Origin: Sulfuriferula sp.
GTDB taxonomy: Bacteria; Pseudomonadota; Gammaproteobacteria; Burkholderiales; Sulfuriferulaceae
DNA: 42,483 nt
Assembly: GCA_013140765.1 (NCBI GenBank)
Contig: JABFSE010000002.1
Span: forward strand, 1-42,483
Direction: 5' to 3'
Each line of letters starts with the position of its first letter. Position 1 is the stretch's first letter. Shown one piece after another: positions 18,992 to 28,390 of this stretch. Position numbers and translations under genes: made by a program. The notes under the pieces were generated by a model. That model searched no databases. It was not told the origin of the DNA and saw only the letters and a program-made list of their open reading frames with translations.

Positions 18992-19871
18992 TTTCCTAAC
19001 GTGGTCCACCGCCCTACAAACCCAGATGGAAGCGGTGTTATCGCACCATCTGCCCAGTGCTGACATTGCACCCAACACGCTGCATCAGGCCATGCGCTAT
19101 GCTGTGCTAGAAGGCGGCAAACGAGTGCGCCCACTACTGGCTTTTGCCGCTGGCGCAGTGACGCAGGCCGATCCAGCCCGCGTTGCCATCGTCGCGGCGG
19201 CTGTCGAACTCATACACGCTTATTCATTGGTGCATGACGACATGCCTGCGATGGACAACGACATACTGCGACGCGGCAAGCCTACCTGTCACGTAGCATT
19301 TGGCGAAGCCACTGCATTATTAGTTGGCGACAGCCTGCAAACACTGGCATTTGATTTGCTCGCCAGTCACAAGTTAAACAACGATGCCATACAGCAATTG
19401 CAAATGATTAAACTGCTCACCCACGCCACAGGCTCGCGCGGCATGGCGGGTGGACAAGCCATAGACCTCGCCAGTGTCGGTGTCGAACTCAGCCTACCAG
19501 AGCTAGAATTCATGCACATCCACAAAACAGGTGCGCTGATACGTGCATCCGTATTATTAGGGGCGCATTGCGGTCAGCCTTTAGATACGCAGCAAATGAC
19601 GCAATTAGACCACTACGCCAAATGTATAGGATTAGCATTTCAAGTTGTTGACGACATTTTAGATGCCAGCACATCAACTGCCACTTTAGGCAAGACGGCA
19701 GGTAAAGACGCTGCCGCCAACAAACCCACCTACGTCAGCCTCATGGGCATGAGTGACGCGCAAGCACTCGCCGCCTCACTGCACCAAGACGCGCTCACCG
19801 CAATTGACAAATTTGAACACAATCAACGTCTGCGTGAATTAGCCGACTTTATCGTACAAAGAAGCTATTGA
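18981..19871 (+). CDS. ispA: Farnesyl diphosphate synthase (polyprenyl synthetase)
   Basis: A 296-residue prenyltransferase that condenses isopentenyl diphosphate with dimethylallyl and geranyl diphosphate to give farnesyl diphosphate, feeding quinone and undecaprenyl synthesis. GGKRVRP lies at about 45-51, the first aspartate-rich motif DDMPAMD at 86-92 and the second as VVDDILD, with QAIDLAS between. The ATG at 18981 fits family length; an ATG at 18966 would add five residues. It overlaps xseB upstream and meets dxs as TGATG. Confidence 0.95.
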   Translation: MTTDFLTWSTALQTQMEAVLSHHLPSADIAPNTLHQAMRYAVLEGGKRVRPLLAFAAGAVTQADPARVAIVAAAVELIHAYSLVHDDMPAMDNDILRRGKPTCHVAFGEATALLVGDSLQTLAFDLLASHKLNNDAIQQLQMIKLLTHATGSRGMAGGQAIDLASVGVELSLPELEFMHIHKTGALIRASVLLGAHCGQPLDTQQMTQLDHYAKCIGLAFQVVDDILDASTSTATLGKTAGKDAAANKPTYVSLMGMSDAQALAASLHQDALTAIDKFEHNQRLRELADFIVQRSY

Positions 19872-21721
19872 TGCCTAACACTACCTTACTCAACGGCATC
19901 AACGCCCCCAGCGAACTACGTGCGCTCAAACGCGACCAGCTCGCCGATGTAGCGCAGGCCATACGTAACTTCATGCTGACCAGCATCGCCCAGACTGGCG
20001 GTCATTTTGCCTCCAACTTTGGCGCGGTAGAGCTGACTATCGCCCTGCACTACGTATTCAACACACCTGACGATCGTATCGTTTGGGATGTAGGACACCA
20101 AAGCTACCCCCATAAAATCCTCACAGGCCGACGCGATGCCATGTCAGGTCTTCGCCAAGCAGGCGGCATAGCGGGCTTTCCTAAACGCGAAGAAAGCGAA
20201 TTTGATACCTTCGGCACGGGGCATTCCAGCACCTCAATTTCTGCCGCACTAGGTATGGCTGTTGCGGCTAAATTATCGGGATTAGAACGCCGTGCGATTG
20301 CCGTTATCGGCGACGGTGCAATGACCGCAGGCATGGCATTTGAAGCACTCAATAACGCAGGCGACATAGACGCGAATCTACTCGTTATTCTCAACGATAA
20401 CGACATGTCTATTTCCCCGAATGTCGGCGCGTTACATCATTATTTTGCCCGCCTCATGTCAGGCAAATTTTACGCCGCCGCCCGTCGCGCCAGCGAAAAA
20501 GTGTTAGCTCATGTCCCCCCTATACTAGAGTTAGCCAAACGCGCCGAAGAACACGTCAAAGGCATGGTCACCCCAAGCACGCTATTTGAAGAATTTGGCT
20601 TTAACTACATAGGCCCTATAGATGGACATGATTTAGACGCGCTCGTTGACACGCTCACCAACATCAGCCGTCTGCCAGGTCCGCAATTCCTGCATATCGT
20701 CACCAAAAAAGGCAAAGGCTATCCGCTTGCTGAAGAAAACGCCTGCCTCTACCACGGTGTCAGCGCGTTCAACCCTGATGTCGGCATAGTCGAAAAACCA
20801 GCCAGCAAGCCTACCTACACCCAAGTGTTTGGCGATTGGCTATGCGATATGGCGGCAATCGAACCCAAACTCGTCGCTATCACCCCTGCCATGCGTGAGG
20901 GTTCGGGCTTGGTCGCGTTTTCACAACAATACCCAGAACGCTATTTTGACGTAGGCATCGCCGAACAACACGCAGTCACCTTCGCCGCTGGTTTAGCCTG
21001 TGATGGTTACAAGCCTGTGGTCGCGATTTACTCAACTTTCTTACAACGCGCCTACGACCAACTCATCCACGATGTCGCTTTGCAAAACCTGCCCGTCGTG
21101 TTCGCCATAGACCGCGCAGGCTTAGTCGGTGCAGATGGGCCCACACACGCAGGTAGCTTTGATTTAAGTTATTTACGCTGCATTCCTAACATGACGATAT
21201 TCACGCCATCTGATGAAAACGAATGTCGGCAAATGCTCTACACTGCCACGCAATTAAACAGCCCAAGTGCCGTGCGCTATCCACGCGGCACAGGGCATGG
21301 CGCAGCCATCGCCGCCGCCATGCAGGTATTGCCTATCGGTGTCGGCATACTGCGCCGTCAAGGGCAACGTGTTGCGCTGTTAGCCTTTGGTAGCATGGTG
21401 CAACCCGCGCTGACTGCCGCCGAAACGCTCAATGCCAGTGTCGCAGACATGCGCTTTGTGAAACCTATAGACGAAAAACTCATCTTACAATTAGCAAATA
21501 CGCATGACATCATCGTCACCTTGGAAGAAAACAGTGTCATGGGTGGTGCAGGCAGTGCAGTCAGCGAGTTTTTACACAGCCAGAACATCGCCAAAACCGT
21601 CATCCAAATGGGCTTGCCTGACACCTATATCGATCACGGTAATCACGCGCAAATGCTGGCAGAATGTGGCTTAAGCAGTGCTGGGATACTAGCGCGTATC
21701 ACACCTTTATTATCCGAGTAG
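19871..21721 (+). CDS. dxs: 1-deoxy-D-xylulose-5-phosphate synthase
   Basis: A 616-residue thiamine diphosphate enzyme catalysing the first step of the MEP isoprenoid pathway, from pyruvate and glyceraldehyde 3-phosphate. Visible are the ThDP motif [18 protein letters not shown] (about 147), [17 protein letters not shown], and the C-terminal [15 protein letters not shown] and [11 protein letters not shown]. The start codon overlaps the ispA stop by one base (TGATG), so the two isoprenoid genes are coupled. Length is normal for Dxs. Confidence 0.96.
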   Translation: MPNTTLLNGINAPSELRALKRDQLADVAQAIRNFMLTSIAQTGGHFASNFGAVELTIALHYVFNTPDDRIVWDVGHQSYPHKILTGRRDAMSGLRQAGGIAGFPKREESEFDTFGTGHSSTSISAALGMAVAAKLSGLERRAIAVIGDGAMTAGMAFEALNNAGDIDANLLVILNDNDMSISPNVGALHHYFARLMSGKFYAAARRASEKVLAHVPPILELAKRAEEHVKGMVTPSTLFEEFGFNYIGPIDGHDLDALVDTLTNISRLPGPQFLHIVTKKGKGYPLAEENACLYHGVSAFNPDVGIVEKPASKPTYTQVFGDWLCDMAAIEPKLVAITPAMREGSGLVAFSQQYPERYFDVGIAEQHAVTFAAGLACDGYKPVVAIYSTFLQRAYDQLIHDVALQNLPVVFAIDRAGLVGADGPTHAGSFDLSYLRCIPNMTIFTPSDENECRQMLYTATQLNSPSAVRYPRGTGHGAAIAAAMQVLPIGVGILRRQGQRVALLAFGSMVQPALTAAETLNASVADMRFVKPIDEKLILQLANTHDIIVTLEENSVMGGAGSAVSEFLHSQNIAKTVIQMGLPDTYIDHGNHAQMLAECGLSSAGILARITPLLSE

Positions 21722-21730
21722 TTTACTCGG
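21714..21730. other. Short hairpin at the dxs stop codon
   Basis: CCGAGTA (21714-21720) and TACTCGG (21724-21730) pair around a 3-base loop, spanning the dxs stop codon. No T run follows, so it is a weak terminator at best and may protect the transcript end. It overlaps the -35 region proposed for folE2. Confidence 0.4.
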
Positions 21731-21750
21731 GTATATCAGCGCGTTATACT
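21722..21750 (+). promoter_or_regulatory. Candidate sigma-70 promoter for folE2
   Basis: TTTACT (21722-21727) and TATACT (21745-21750) are separated by exactly 17 bases, matching four of six and five of six consensus positions. The -10 box ends 33 bases before the folE2 ATG. This would let folE2 be expressed separately from dxs. Confidence 0.5.
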
Positions 21751-21783
21751 GACACAAATATCAGTTATTGAATTGGAATTATT

Positions 21784-22593
21784 ATGAACGATTGTTGCGA
21801 CCTTACCACCGCCATGCCCGACGTGCAAAATTACGCGGATACCCGCCAAATTGCGATTAACAAAGTCGGCATTAAATCCATACGCCACCCCGTCAAAGTC
21901 AAAGACAAAAGCACGGGCGCACAGCACACCATTGCTAGTTTCAATATGTATGTCTATTTGCCGCACAATTTCAAAGGCACGCATATGTCGCGCTTTGTGC
22001 AAATCCTCAACAGCAATGAACGTGAAATTTCGATAGAGAATTTTGAATCCATGCTACGCCAGATGGTCGTGCAACTAGAGGCTGAATCTGGCTATATCGA
22101 AATGAATTTCCCTTATTTCATCAACAAAACTGCGCCTATTTCTGGCGTACAAAGCCTGATGGATTACGATGTCACTTTAATTGGTGCAATAGAAAACGGC
22201 AAATACGTGCACACTACCAAAGTCGTCGTGCCTGTTACCAGCTTATGCCCATGTTCAAAGAAAATATCAGACTACGGCGCACACAACCAACGCTCGCACG
22301 TCACCATTACCGCTCGCACTAACGGCTTTATGTGGATAGAAGACATCGTCGCGATTGCCGAGAGCCAAGCCTCGTGTGAGTTGTACGGCTTGCTCAAACG
22401 CCCAGATGAAAAATACGTCACCGAACGTGCTTACGATAACCCAAAATTCGTCGAGGACATGGTGCGCGACGTTGCCGCCGCTGTTGAAAAAGAGCCGCGC
22501 ATAGATAGCTACATCGTCGAAAGCGAAAACTTTGAATCCATCCACAACCATTCCGCCTACGCACTCATAGAGCGCGACAAACGCCAAGGATAA
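21784..22593 (+). CDS. folE2: GTP cyclohydrolase FolE2 (type IB)
   Basis: A 269-residue enzyme converting GTP to 7,8-dihydroneopterin triphosphate, the first step of folate synthesis. It matches COG1469/FolE2, not the zinc-dependent FolE. The [21 protein letters not shown] segment (Cys155, Cys157) carries the conserved site, with a late [11 protein letters not shown] tail. In many bacteria FolE2 replaces or backs up FolE when zinc is scarce; no convincing Zur box was seen. A promoter candidate lies at 21722-21750. The amidotransferase gene follows 5 bases later. Confidence 0.93.
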   Translation: MNDCCDLTTAMPDVQNYADTRQIAINKVGIKSIRHPVKVKDKSTGAQHTIASFNMYVYLPHNFKGTHMSRFVQILNSNEREISIENFESMLRQMVVQLEAESGYIEMNFPYFINKTAPISGVQSLMDYDVTLIGAIENGKYVHTTKVVVPVTSLCPCSKKISDYGAHNQRSHVTITARTNGFMWIEDIVAIAESQASCELYGLLKRPDEKYVTERAYDNPKFVEDMVRDVAAAVEKEPRIDSYIVESENFESIHNHSAYALIERDKRQG

Positions 22594-22598
22594 TCACC

Positions 22599-23306
22599 AT
22601 GAAACCTGTTGCGATTTTTCGTCATATCGCATTTGAAGGCGCAGGCTACTTCGCCGACTTTCTAACGCAACAGGAAATCCCCAGCGTGCTCATCAAAGTA
22701 GATGAAAACGAACCCATACCGACTAACCCACACGACTACTCAGGGCTAGTTTTCATGGGCGGCAACATGAGTGTGAACGACGATTTACCGTGGATACCGC
22801 ACTCACTCAGTCTTATACGTGCCGCCATCGCCGCCGACATTCCTGTACTCGGGCATTGCTTGGGCGGGCAGCTCATTTCCAAAGCCCTAGGCGCACCCGT
22901 CACCCGCAATGCCATCAAAGAATTAGGCTGGGGTAGCGTCACCACCAGCGATAACAACATTGCCCGTGCTTGGTTCGATGGCGTACAGCAATTTGAAAGC
23001 TTTCATTGGCATGGTGAAACCTTTGCCCTACCCACAGGCGCAACCCACATCCTGAAAAGCGACTACTGCGACAATCAAGCCTACGCCTTAGGTAAGCATT
23101 TAGCATTGCAATGTCACGTTGAAATGACAGCCGACATGATACACACCTGGTGCGAGCATGGCATGGACGAAATCAACGCCGCCAGTGACAGCCCTGGCGT
23201 GCAAACAGCACTCGCCATGCAAACCTTAGCCACTCATAATTTAGCCCCGCTTAACCGTGTTGCAGACCGTCTGTACAGTCGCTGGACTAAAGGTTTAAGG
23301 GGATGA
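22599..23306 (+). CDS. Class I glutamine amidotransferase-like protein
   Basis: A 235-residue stand-alone class I glutamine amidotransferase (GMP synthase glutaminase-like). The nucleophile elbow GHCLGGQL carries Cys87; FESFHWHGETFALP and the late LALQCHVEMT supply the His and Glu of the triad. No synthetase domain is attached. Proteins of this type are often annotated as GMP synthase-like, and some act on gamma-glutamyl compounds. It starts 5 bases after folE2 and overlaps the next small gene by 4 bases, so it is probably co-transcribed. The true substrate is unknown. Confidence 0.85.
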   Translation: MKPVAIFRHIAFEGAGYFADFLTQQEIPSVLIKVDENEPIPTNPHDYSGLVFMGGNMSVNDDLPWIPHSLSLIRAAIAADIPVLGHCLGGQLISKALGAPVTRNAIKELGWGSVTTSDNNIARAWFDGVQQFESFHWHGETFALPTGATHILKSDYCDNQAYALGKHLALQCHVEMTADMIHTWCEHGMDEINAASDSPGVQTALAMQTLATHNLAPLNRVADRLYSRWTKGLRG

Positions 23307-23557
23307 ACACGCCCAGCTTAGCCGAGCTTGAAAACAGCATAGGGCTAAGTTTCATCTGGAAAAATACGCGCTATACCGTCATTGAAATAATCGACCAGCC
23401 CGCCACCCTCATTGCCGAAAAAATAGCCACAGAACAAAGCATACAAAACGACGTGCATGGTCGCGCCCATCGTGCCGTGCGCACGACGATTAGCATCCCT
23501 ATTTTTACTGCAGATGGCACACAATTACATCCAGAATTCTCCCTCATTCAGTTTTAA
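23303..23557 (+). CDS. Small conserved-looking protein of unknown function
   Basis: An 84-residue protein with no recognised domain, no signal peptide and no membrane segment. It looks like a compact mostly-beta protein (SFIWKNTRYTVIEIID, RTTISIPIFT). Its start overlaps the amidotransferase stop as ATGA, arguing that it is a real coupled gene. A promoter for tRNA-Lys begins 24 bases downstream. No function is proposed. Confidence 0.6.
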   Translation: MNTPSLAELENSIGLSFIWKNTRYTVIEIIDQPATLIAEKIATEQSIQNDVHGRAHRAVRTTISIPIFTADGTQLHPEFSLIQF

Positions 23558-23580
23558 TGCGTTTTTTAGGCTTTAGCATC

Positions 23581-23608
23581 TTGACGTTTTTATTAAAGCC
23601 GCTATAAT
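23581..23608 (+). promoter_or_regulatory. Strong sigma-70 promoter for tRNA-Lys(TTT)
   Basis: TTGACG (23581-23586), a 16-base spacer and a perfect TATAAT (23603-23608) lie just upstream of the tRNA. The -10 box is the centre of an inverted repeat, AGCCGCTA (23597-23604) and TAGCGGCT (23608-23615). The GC-rich sequence just after the -10 box is typical of stringently controlled stable-RNA promoters. Confidence 0.85.
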
Positions 23609-23622
23609 AGCGGCTCTTCACT

Positions 23623-23698
23623 GGGTCGGTAGCTCAGTCGGTAGAGCAGCGGACTTTTAATCCGTTTGTCGCGGGTTCGAATCCCGCCCGACCCACCA
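23623..23698 (+). tRNA. tRNA-Lys (anticodon TTT)
   Basis: A 76-base cloverleaf with encoded CCA. Acceptor arms GGGTCGG and CCGACCC pair fully; the D arm is GCTCAGTCGGTAGAGC; the anticodon loop CTTTTAA gives TTT at 23656-23658; the T arm is GCGGG-TTCGAAT-CCCGC. It has its own strong promoter upstream and a terminator at 23709-23738. Confidence 0.97.
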
Positions 23699-23708
23699 AA
23701 GATTAAAT

Positions 23709-23738
23709 AAAAAAGCCAAGTTAAATCTTGGCTTTTTT
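23709..23738 (+). terminator. Rho-independent terminator between the two tRNA-Lys genes
   Basis: A perfect 12-base stem, AAAAAAGCCAAG (23709-23720) and its complement (23727-23738), around a 6-base loop and ending in six Ts. It should stop transcription after the first tRNA, so the second tRNA must rely on readthrough or its own promoter. Confidence 0.9.
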
Positions 23739-23762
23739 ATTTCCTTCATTATGACGCACATA

Positions 23763-23838
23763 GGGTTGGTAGCTCAGTTGGTAGAGCAGCGGACTCTTAA
23801 TCCGTTTGTCGTGGGTTCGACCCCCACCCAGCCCACCA
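23763..23838 (+). tRNA. tRNA-Lys (anticodon CTT)
   Basis: A 76-base cloverleaf with encoded CCA, a close copy of the TTT gene upstream. The acceptor GGGTTGG pairs with CCAGCCC including one G-T pair; the anticodon loop CTCTTAA gives CTT at 23806-23808; the T arm is GTGGG-TTCGACC-CCCAC. No good promoter was found between the preceding terminator and this gene, and the RDD-family gene begins 16 bases after its CCA. Confidence 0.95.
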
Positions 23839-23854
23839 ATACGTTTCTTGTGAT

Positions 23855-24283
23855 ATGCTCACGCAATTTGAGCCTGCTATGACTGCGACATTACCCACCG
23901 CTGGTATCTGGAAACGCTTTGCGACCTTAATCTACGAAGCTATTTTATTAGCCGCCGTGCTTTTCCTTGCCGATTATTTATTTATTGCGTTATCGCATAA
24001 TAGATTGCCAAAATGGCTGTTACAGCTATATTTATTAGGCGTAATGGGCGCGTATTTTTCTTGGTTTTGGATGCACGGGCAATCATTGGCCATGAAAACA
24101 TGGCATATCCATGTCGTCAAAACCAACGGTGATAAACTTGATTTGATAACCGCACTTAAACGTTTTGCCTTTAGCTGGCTCATCGGCATCAGCCAGCTAT
24201 GGGCTTTCGTTGATAAAGACCAGCAGTTTTTACACGACCGCCTCGCAGGGACACGGTTGGTTATTGACGTTCCACGCGATTAA
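23855..24283 (+). CDS. RDD-family membrane protein
   Basis: A 142-residue inner-membrane protein with about three helices and the RDD pattern: GIWKRFATLIYEAILL at the first helix, QSLAMKTWHIHVV, and the closing FLHDRLAGTRLV. RDD proteins are poorly understood; some affect ion exchange. The ATG at 23855 starts 16 bases after a tRNA; an ATG at 23879 is an equally plausible start. Its end overlaps the convergent lptG by 23 bases. Confidence 0.82.
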   Translation: MLTQFEPAMTATLPTAGIWKRFATLIYEAILLAAVLFLADYLFIALSHNRLPKWLLQLYLLGVMGAYFSWFWMHGQSLAMKTWHIHVVKTNGDKLDLITALKRFAFSWLIGISQLWAFVDKDQQFLHDRLAGTRLVIDVPRD

Positions 24284-25337
24284 GCAAATAAATACCCGCG
24301 CCTAAAAATAGCAAAGTAGGCGTGAGTGCGCTAAATAGCGGCGACCAGTCATTGAGCAAGCCCATATAAGCGAATAAGCGATTGAATAAGTGATAGCCCA
24401 GCCCCAGCATAATACCCGCAAACACGCGTATGCCAGCCCCACCAGCACGTGGACGATGATAGGCAAAGGGTAATGCCAGCAATATCATAATCGGCGCGGC
24501 AAACGGGTAAATCAGCTTGCTCCACAAGGCAATTTCATAGCGTTTACTAGGCTGATTATTAGCGTGTAAATGTTGAATATAAGCCCACAAATCGAGCATC
24601 GCCATTTTTTCTGGCGGCACTAACAGCACATTCATGATATTGGGCGTAAGCACCGATGCCCAAGTGCTATTCGGCAGATGCGCTACACTGACATCGCCTG
24701 CTGGCGTAAATTTAGTTTCATTCACATCATTCAATTGCCACACATTATCATGCAGAAATACGCCTGTCGCAGCGCGGTAAATGCGCTGTAAGTGGAAACT
24801 ATCATCGAAAGCATAAACATTCAAATCGCGCAGCTCGCCTTCGGGTGTTACTTCGCGCACGTTGATGAAGTTCCTGTCGTCACGCACCCACAACCCAGAA
24901 CGAAACGCCTGTGCTACTAGCGCGTTAGTGGCTTTTAGCTTCATCTGTTCAGCATAACGCTCACTCGCGGGGGCTATCACCTCACCGAATACAAAAGTCA
25001 GCGCAGTAAACACCAAGCCCACCATCATCAAATACATAGCAATACGCCGCATCGACAAGCCAGACACCAGCATAATGCTGAACTCTGAATTTTCAACCAA
25101 TCTCGCCATCGCCAGCAAAGTGCCTATCAATGCCGCCACAGGCAACAACTCATACAAATGCCCAGGGACATTGAGCGTGACATAAATCAGAATTTGGATA
25201 AAGCCATAATGTCCCTTGCCCAGCGCATCCAGCTCATTGATTAAATCAAAGAACGCAAACAACGTCATCAACGCAACAAACACAAATAACGACGCCGCCA
25301 AAGACTCCCGCGCCAAATATCGAACTATCAATTTCAT
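24261..25337 (-). CDS. lptG: LPS export ABC transporter permease LptG
   Basis: A 358-residue permease of the LptB2FG complex, which extracts LPS from the inner membrane and passes it to LptC/LptA. It has membrane helices at both ends and a central periplasmic jellyroll-like region. The N-terminal YLARESLAASLFVFVALMTLFAFFDLINEL with LARLVENSEFSIMLVSGLS and the C-terminal RPRAGGAGIRVFAGIMLGLGYHLFNRLF are LptG hallmarks. It starts within lptF (ATGA overlap), the usual lptFG order. Confidence 0.94.
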   Translation of the reverse strand: MKLIVRYLARESLAASLFVFVALMTLFAFFDLINELDALGKGHYGFIQILIYVTLNVPGHLYELLPVAALIGTLLAMARLVENSEFSIMLVSGLSMRRIAMYLMMVGLVFTALTFVFGEVIAPASERYAEQMKLKATNALVAQAFRSGLWVRDDRNFINVREVTPEGELRDLNVYAFDDSFHLQRIYRAATGVFLHDNVWQLNDVNETKFTPAGDVSVAHLPNSTWASVLTPNIMNVLLVPPEKMAMLDLWAYIQHLHANNQPSKRYEIALWSKLIYPFAAPIMILLALPFAYHRPRAGGAGIRVFAGIMLGLGYHLFNRLFAYMGLLNDWSPLFSALTPTLLFLGAGIYLLNRVERQ

Positions 25338-26413
25338 CTACGCCACCATGGTCGCAACGTTGTGCGCTGATAAAATAACAGCCAAACCAAACCCAGCATC
25401 AATAAATGCACCCCTAACAAACCCACTAAAAATGGCATACGTTGTTGAGCTACCCATGCTTGGATAATACCTAACATATTGTTATAAATAACAAAACTTA
25501 ACAAAGCCAACACTAGACTAAATGAACGACCTGCACGCGGATTAACAAAGCTCAATGGTATAGCCAGCATCGCCAGCACTATCGCACTCAACGGTAAGCT
25601 AAAACGCCAGACGAATTCGGCCAAATTAACCGCCGTAGGTTGCGCTAACAAAGCCAATGTAGGCAAGGCGTTCGCCCCCAAATCACGATGTAGTGCGATA
25701 GTTTTAGGCTCTATCCACATCCAATAACGACTGAATTCAGCAATTTTATAATCCGCCAACCCAGGCGTGCCTTCATAACGGCGACCGTTACTCAACACCA
25801 AATAACGCTCCCCATTTGCCAATTGCTTATGCACACCCGATTCGGCTACCGTTACACCGAGCACGCCATCTTGTGTGGATTGCATAAATATATTTTTGAC
25901 TCGCGCACCATTGTCAGCCAAACCTTCGACGAAATAAACTTTGTCGGCTTGCTTAGATTCCACAAACAAACCTGGCGTAATCAATGATAATTCATCCTTA
26001 TTATCAAGCATCTGACGAAAATTATCTTTTTTGCTCAATGCCCAAGGAATCACAACCAAATTCAACATCGCAATAGCCAGCACCACAGGCAATGCAAAGC
26101 GCAATATCGGGCGTAACCAAACCTGCAAACCCAATCCTGCACTGAACCACACCACCATTTCACTTTCGCGGTACGCACGCGATAAAGCCATGATAATAGC
26201 GATAAACAAAGTCAGCGATAGTAAGAGCGGCAAAAAACTGAACACACCGAAACCCAAAAAAGTCAGCACAGCTTCAATCGCCATTTCACCGCGTGCGGCA
26301 TCGCCCAATAGCCGAATAAACAGCGTCGTCAGGGTGATAATTAGCAGAATTAAAAACACTGCCAGATAGTTAAATATAAGTTCACGCAACAAGGCGCGTT
26401 GAAAAAGCTTCAT
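25334..26413 (-). CDS. lptF: LPS export ABC transporter permease LptF
   Basis: A 359-residue partner of LptG. Visible: N-terminal FQRALLRELIFNYLAVFLILLIITLTTLFIRLLG, the coupling-helix region LSRAYRESEMVVWFSAGLG, a periplasmic domain, and the C-terminal AIPLSFVNPRAGRSFSLVLALLSFVIYNN. Gene order lptF-lptG with a divergent leucyl aminopeptidase gene (pepA) is conserved in many proteobacteria. The 69-base gap to pepA holds a good promoter for pepA; an lptF promoter is not obvious. Confidence 0.94.
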   Translation of the reverse strand: MKLFQRALLRELIFNYLAVFLILLIITLTTLFIRLLGDAARGEMAIEAVLTFLGFGVFSFLPLLLSLTLFIAIIMALSRAYRESEMVVWFSAGLGLQVWLRPILRFALPVVLAIAMLNLVVIPWALSKKDNFRQMLDNKDELSLITPGLFVESKQADKVYFVEGLADNGARVKNIFMQSTQDGVLGVTVAESGVHKQLANGERYLVLSNGRRYEGTPGLADYKIAEFSRYWMWIEPKTIALHRDLGANALPTLALLAQPTAVNLAEFVWRFSLPLSAIVLAMLAIPLSFVNPRAGRSFSLVLALLSFVIYNNMLGIIQAWVAQQRMPFLVGLLGVHLLMLGLVWLLFYQRTTLRPWWRR

Positions 26414-26420
26414 GTTAATT

Positions 26421-26449
26421 TTGACTTTTTATGACAGACTACAAATAAT
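26421..26449 (+). promoter_or_regulatory. Candidate sigma-70 promoter for pepA
   Basis: TTGACT (26421-26426), a 17-base spacer and AATAAT (26444-26449) match consensus at five of six positions each. The pepA start is 33 bases downstream, with AGGAG in between. It lies only a few bases outside the divergent lptF start codon. Confidence 0.7.
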
Positions 26450-26482
26450 GGTGGATATTCACTCATTTTCAGGAGCTATCGC

Positions 26483-27973
26483 ATGGAATTTAATATCAAA
26501 AATACAACTGCCGACAAACAACGTGCCGCTTGTACTGTTATCGGCGTGTATGAATCAGCGCAATTATCCGCTACTGGTGAATTATTGGATAGCACCAGTT
26601 TGGGTTACTTATCAGAAATTTTAGCCACAGGTGATATGCAGGGCAAAATTGGTAGCACATTGCTACTACATAAAGTCCCACTCATCACCAGTCCCCGCGT
26701 GTTGCTTGTGGGCTTGGGCAAAGCTGACGAATTTAACGGCAAAGCCTTTTTAACCGCTGTTAACGCTGCTTTAAGCGCGCTCAATAAACTCAACATCAGC
26801 AATGCCGCACTGTACTTAACCAGCGAAATCACTACCGACCAAAATCAAGCCTGGCAGTTAGAACAAACCGTCATTGCCGCCCACGCCCAACAATATCAAC
26901 CAGGCAAACTCAAAAGCAATGCCCATGAAAAAACGCATACACTCAAAAAAATCACCCTGATAATTAGCGACAAATCATTAAAATCAGCCGAAATCACAAT
27001 AAGCAACGCCAGTGCAATCGCCAAAGGCATGACATTGGCACAAGATTTAGGTAATTTGCCAGGCAACATCTGCACGCCTAGCTATCTTGCTGAACAAGCG
27101 AAATCACTAGCCAAAACTTACCCACTCAAATGCGAAATTTTAGACCGCAAGGATATGGAAAAACTAGGCATGGGTGCTTTATTAGCCGTTGCTCAAGGTA
27201 GCGCAGAGCCACCTAAATTCATCATCCTGCGTCACAACGGCGGCAACAAAAACGACCAACCCATCGTTTTAGTAGGTAAGGGCATTACCTTTGATTCAGG
27301 CGGCATTTCCATCAAGCCAGGGGCGGAAATGGACGAAATGAAATACGACATGTGCGGCGCGGCCAGCGTGCTCGGCACATTACTCGCCGCCGCTGAACTA
27401 AAATTAGCATTGAACGTCATCGGCGTGATTCCTGCAAGTGAAAATCTGCCTGATGGTATGGCAGTCAAACCAGGTGACATCGTGAAATCTATGGCAGGCT
27501 TAACCATAGAAATCCTCAACACCGATGCCGAAGGTCGTTTGGTATTATGCGACGCACTCACCTATGTAGAACGCTTTGAACCTGAAGTCGTGATAGACGT
27601 GGCGACCCTCACAGGCGCGTGTGTCATTGCCTTAGGTCAACACGCCAGCGGTTTGTATAGCAGCAGTGACGAGCTTGCCGCTGAGATCACAGCTGCAGGC
27701 ACGACCTCACACGATCGCGCTTGGCGTATGCCATTGTGGGACGATTACCAAGCCCAACTCGATAGTAACTTTGCCGACATGGGCAATATCGGCGGTCGTG
27801 CGGGCGGATCTATCACTGCTGCGTGCTTTTTGGCGCGATTCACTAAAAAATACAATTGGGCACATTTGGACATCGCAGGCACTGCATGGAAATCAGGCAA
27901 GGACAAAGGTAGCACAGGTCGCCCCGTGCCGCTGTTAACGCATTTTCTACTCGGTCGCGTAAGCAAAAAATGA
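26483..27973 (+). CDS. pepA: Leucyl aminopeptidase (M17), PepA
   Basis: A 496-residue dizinc M17 aminopeptidase that releases N-terminal residues in the cytosol; in some bacteria PepA also binds DNA. The catalytic domain shows GKGITFDSGGISIKP, the metal-binding DMCGAASVLG and the family signature NTDAEGRLVL near residue 346. AGGAG precedes the ATG at good spacing. It overlaps holC as ATGA, a conserved pepA-holC-valS arrangement. Confidence 0.96.
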   Translation: MEFNIKNTTADKQRAACTVIGVYESAQLSATGELLDSTSLGYLSEILATGDMQGKIGSTLLLHKVPLITSPRVLLVGLGKADEFNGKAFLTAVNAALSALNKLNISNAALYLTSEITTDQNQAWQLEQTVIAAHAQQYQPGKLKSNAHEKTHTLKKITLIISDKSLKSAEITISNASAIAKGMTLAQDLGNLPGNICTPSYLAEQAKSLAKTYPLKCEILDRKDMEKLGMGALLAVAQGSAEPPKFIILRHNGGNKNDQPIVLVGKGITFDSGGISIKPGAEMDEMKYDMCGAASVLGTLLAAAELKLALNVIGVIPASENLPDGMAVKPGDIVKSMAGLTIEILNTDAEGRLVLCDALTYVERFEPEVVIDVATLTGACVIALGQHASGLYSSSDELAAEITAAGTTSHDRAWRMPLWDDYQAQLDSNFADMGNIGGRAGGSITAACFLARFTKKYNWAHLDIAGTAWKSGKDKGSTGRPVPLLTHFLLGRVSKK

Positions 27974-28389
27974 CACGCGTAGATTTTTACTCTAACGCGC
28001 CAGATAAACTCACACTGGCGCGACAGATAGTGCACAAAGCCTATAAACAAGGCTTAAAAACTTTTATTTTTAGCACCGACAACAGCCTTTTGAACAGCCT
28101 AGACGCACGGCTATGGTCAGATGTGGCTACCAGTTTTATGCCACATAGCCTTGCCAGTGCGGCGCACGCTCAACATACGCCTGTTATCTTGGGTGCGGAT
28201 TTAGATAAGCTGCCGCATCGTGATTTATTGATTAACCTTGACGCGCAAACACCTGTGTTTTTTACGCAATTTGCACGCCTAATCGAAATCGTTAGCACCG
28301 ATGAGCCCGACCGCCTCGCCGCACGCCAACGTTGGTCGTACTACAAACAAAACGACCACCCACTCACCAATCACGACATGAGTAAATAA
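27970..28389 (+). CDS. holC: DNA polymerase III chi subunit
   Basis: A 139-residue protein matching HolC: N-terminal RVDFYSNAPDKLTLARQIVHKAYKQG, central DARLWSDVATSFMPHSLA and TPVILG. Chi links the clamp loader to single-strand-binding protein at the replication fork. The gene overlaps pepA by 4 bases and lies in the usual place between pepA and valS. Confidence 0.9.
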   Translation: MTRVDFYSNAPDKLTLARQIVHKAYKQGLKTFIFSTDNSLLNSLDARLWSDVATSFMPHSLASAAHAQHTPVILGADLDKLPHRDLLINLDAQTPVFFTQFARLIEIVSTDEPDRLAARQRWSYYKQNDHPLTNHDMSK

Positions 28390-28390
28390 T

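Noticed and set aside
21741-21765. Zur box upstream of folE2
   Set aside because: Only one half resembling GTTATA was seen, coinciding with the -10 box. No matching second half.
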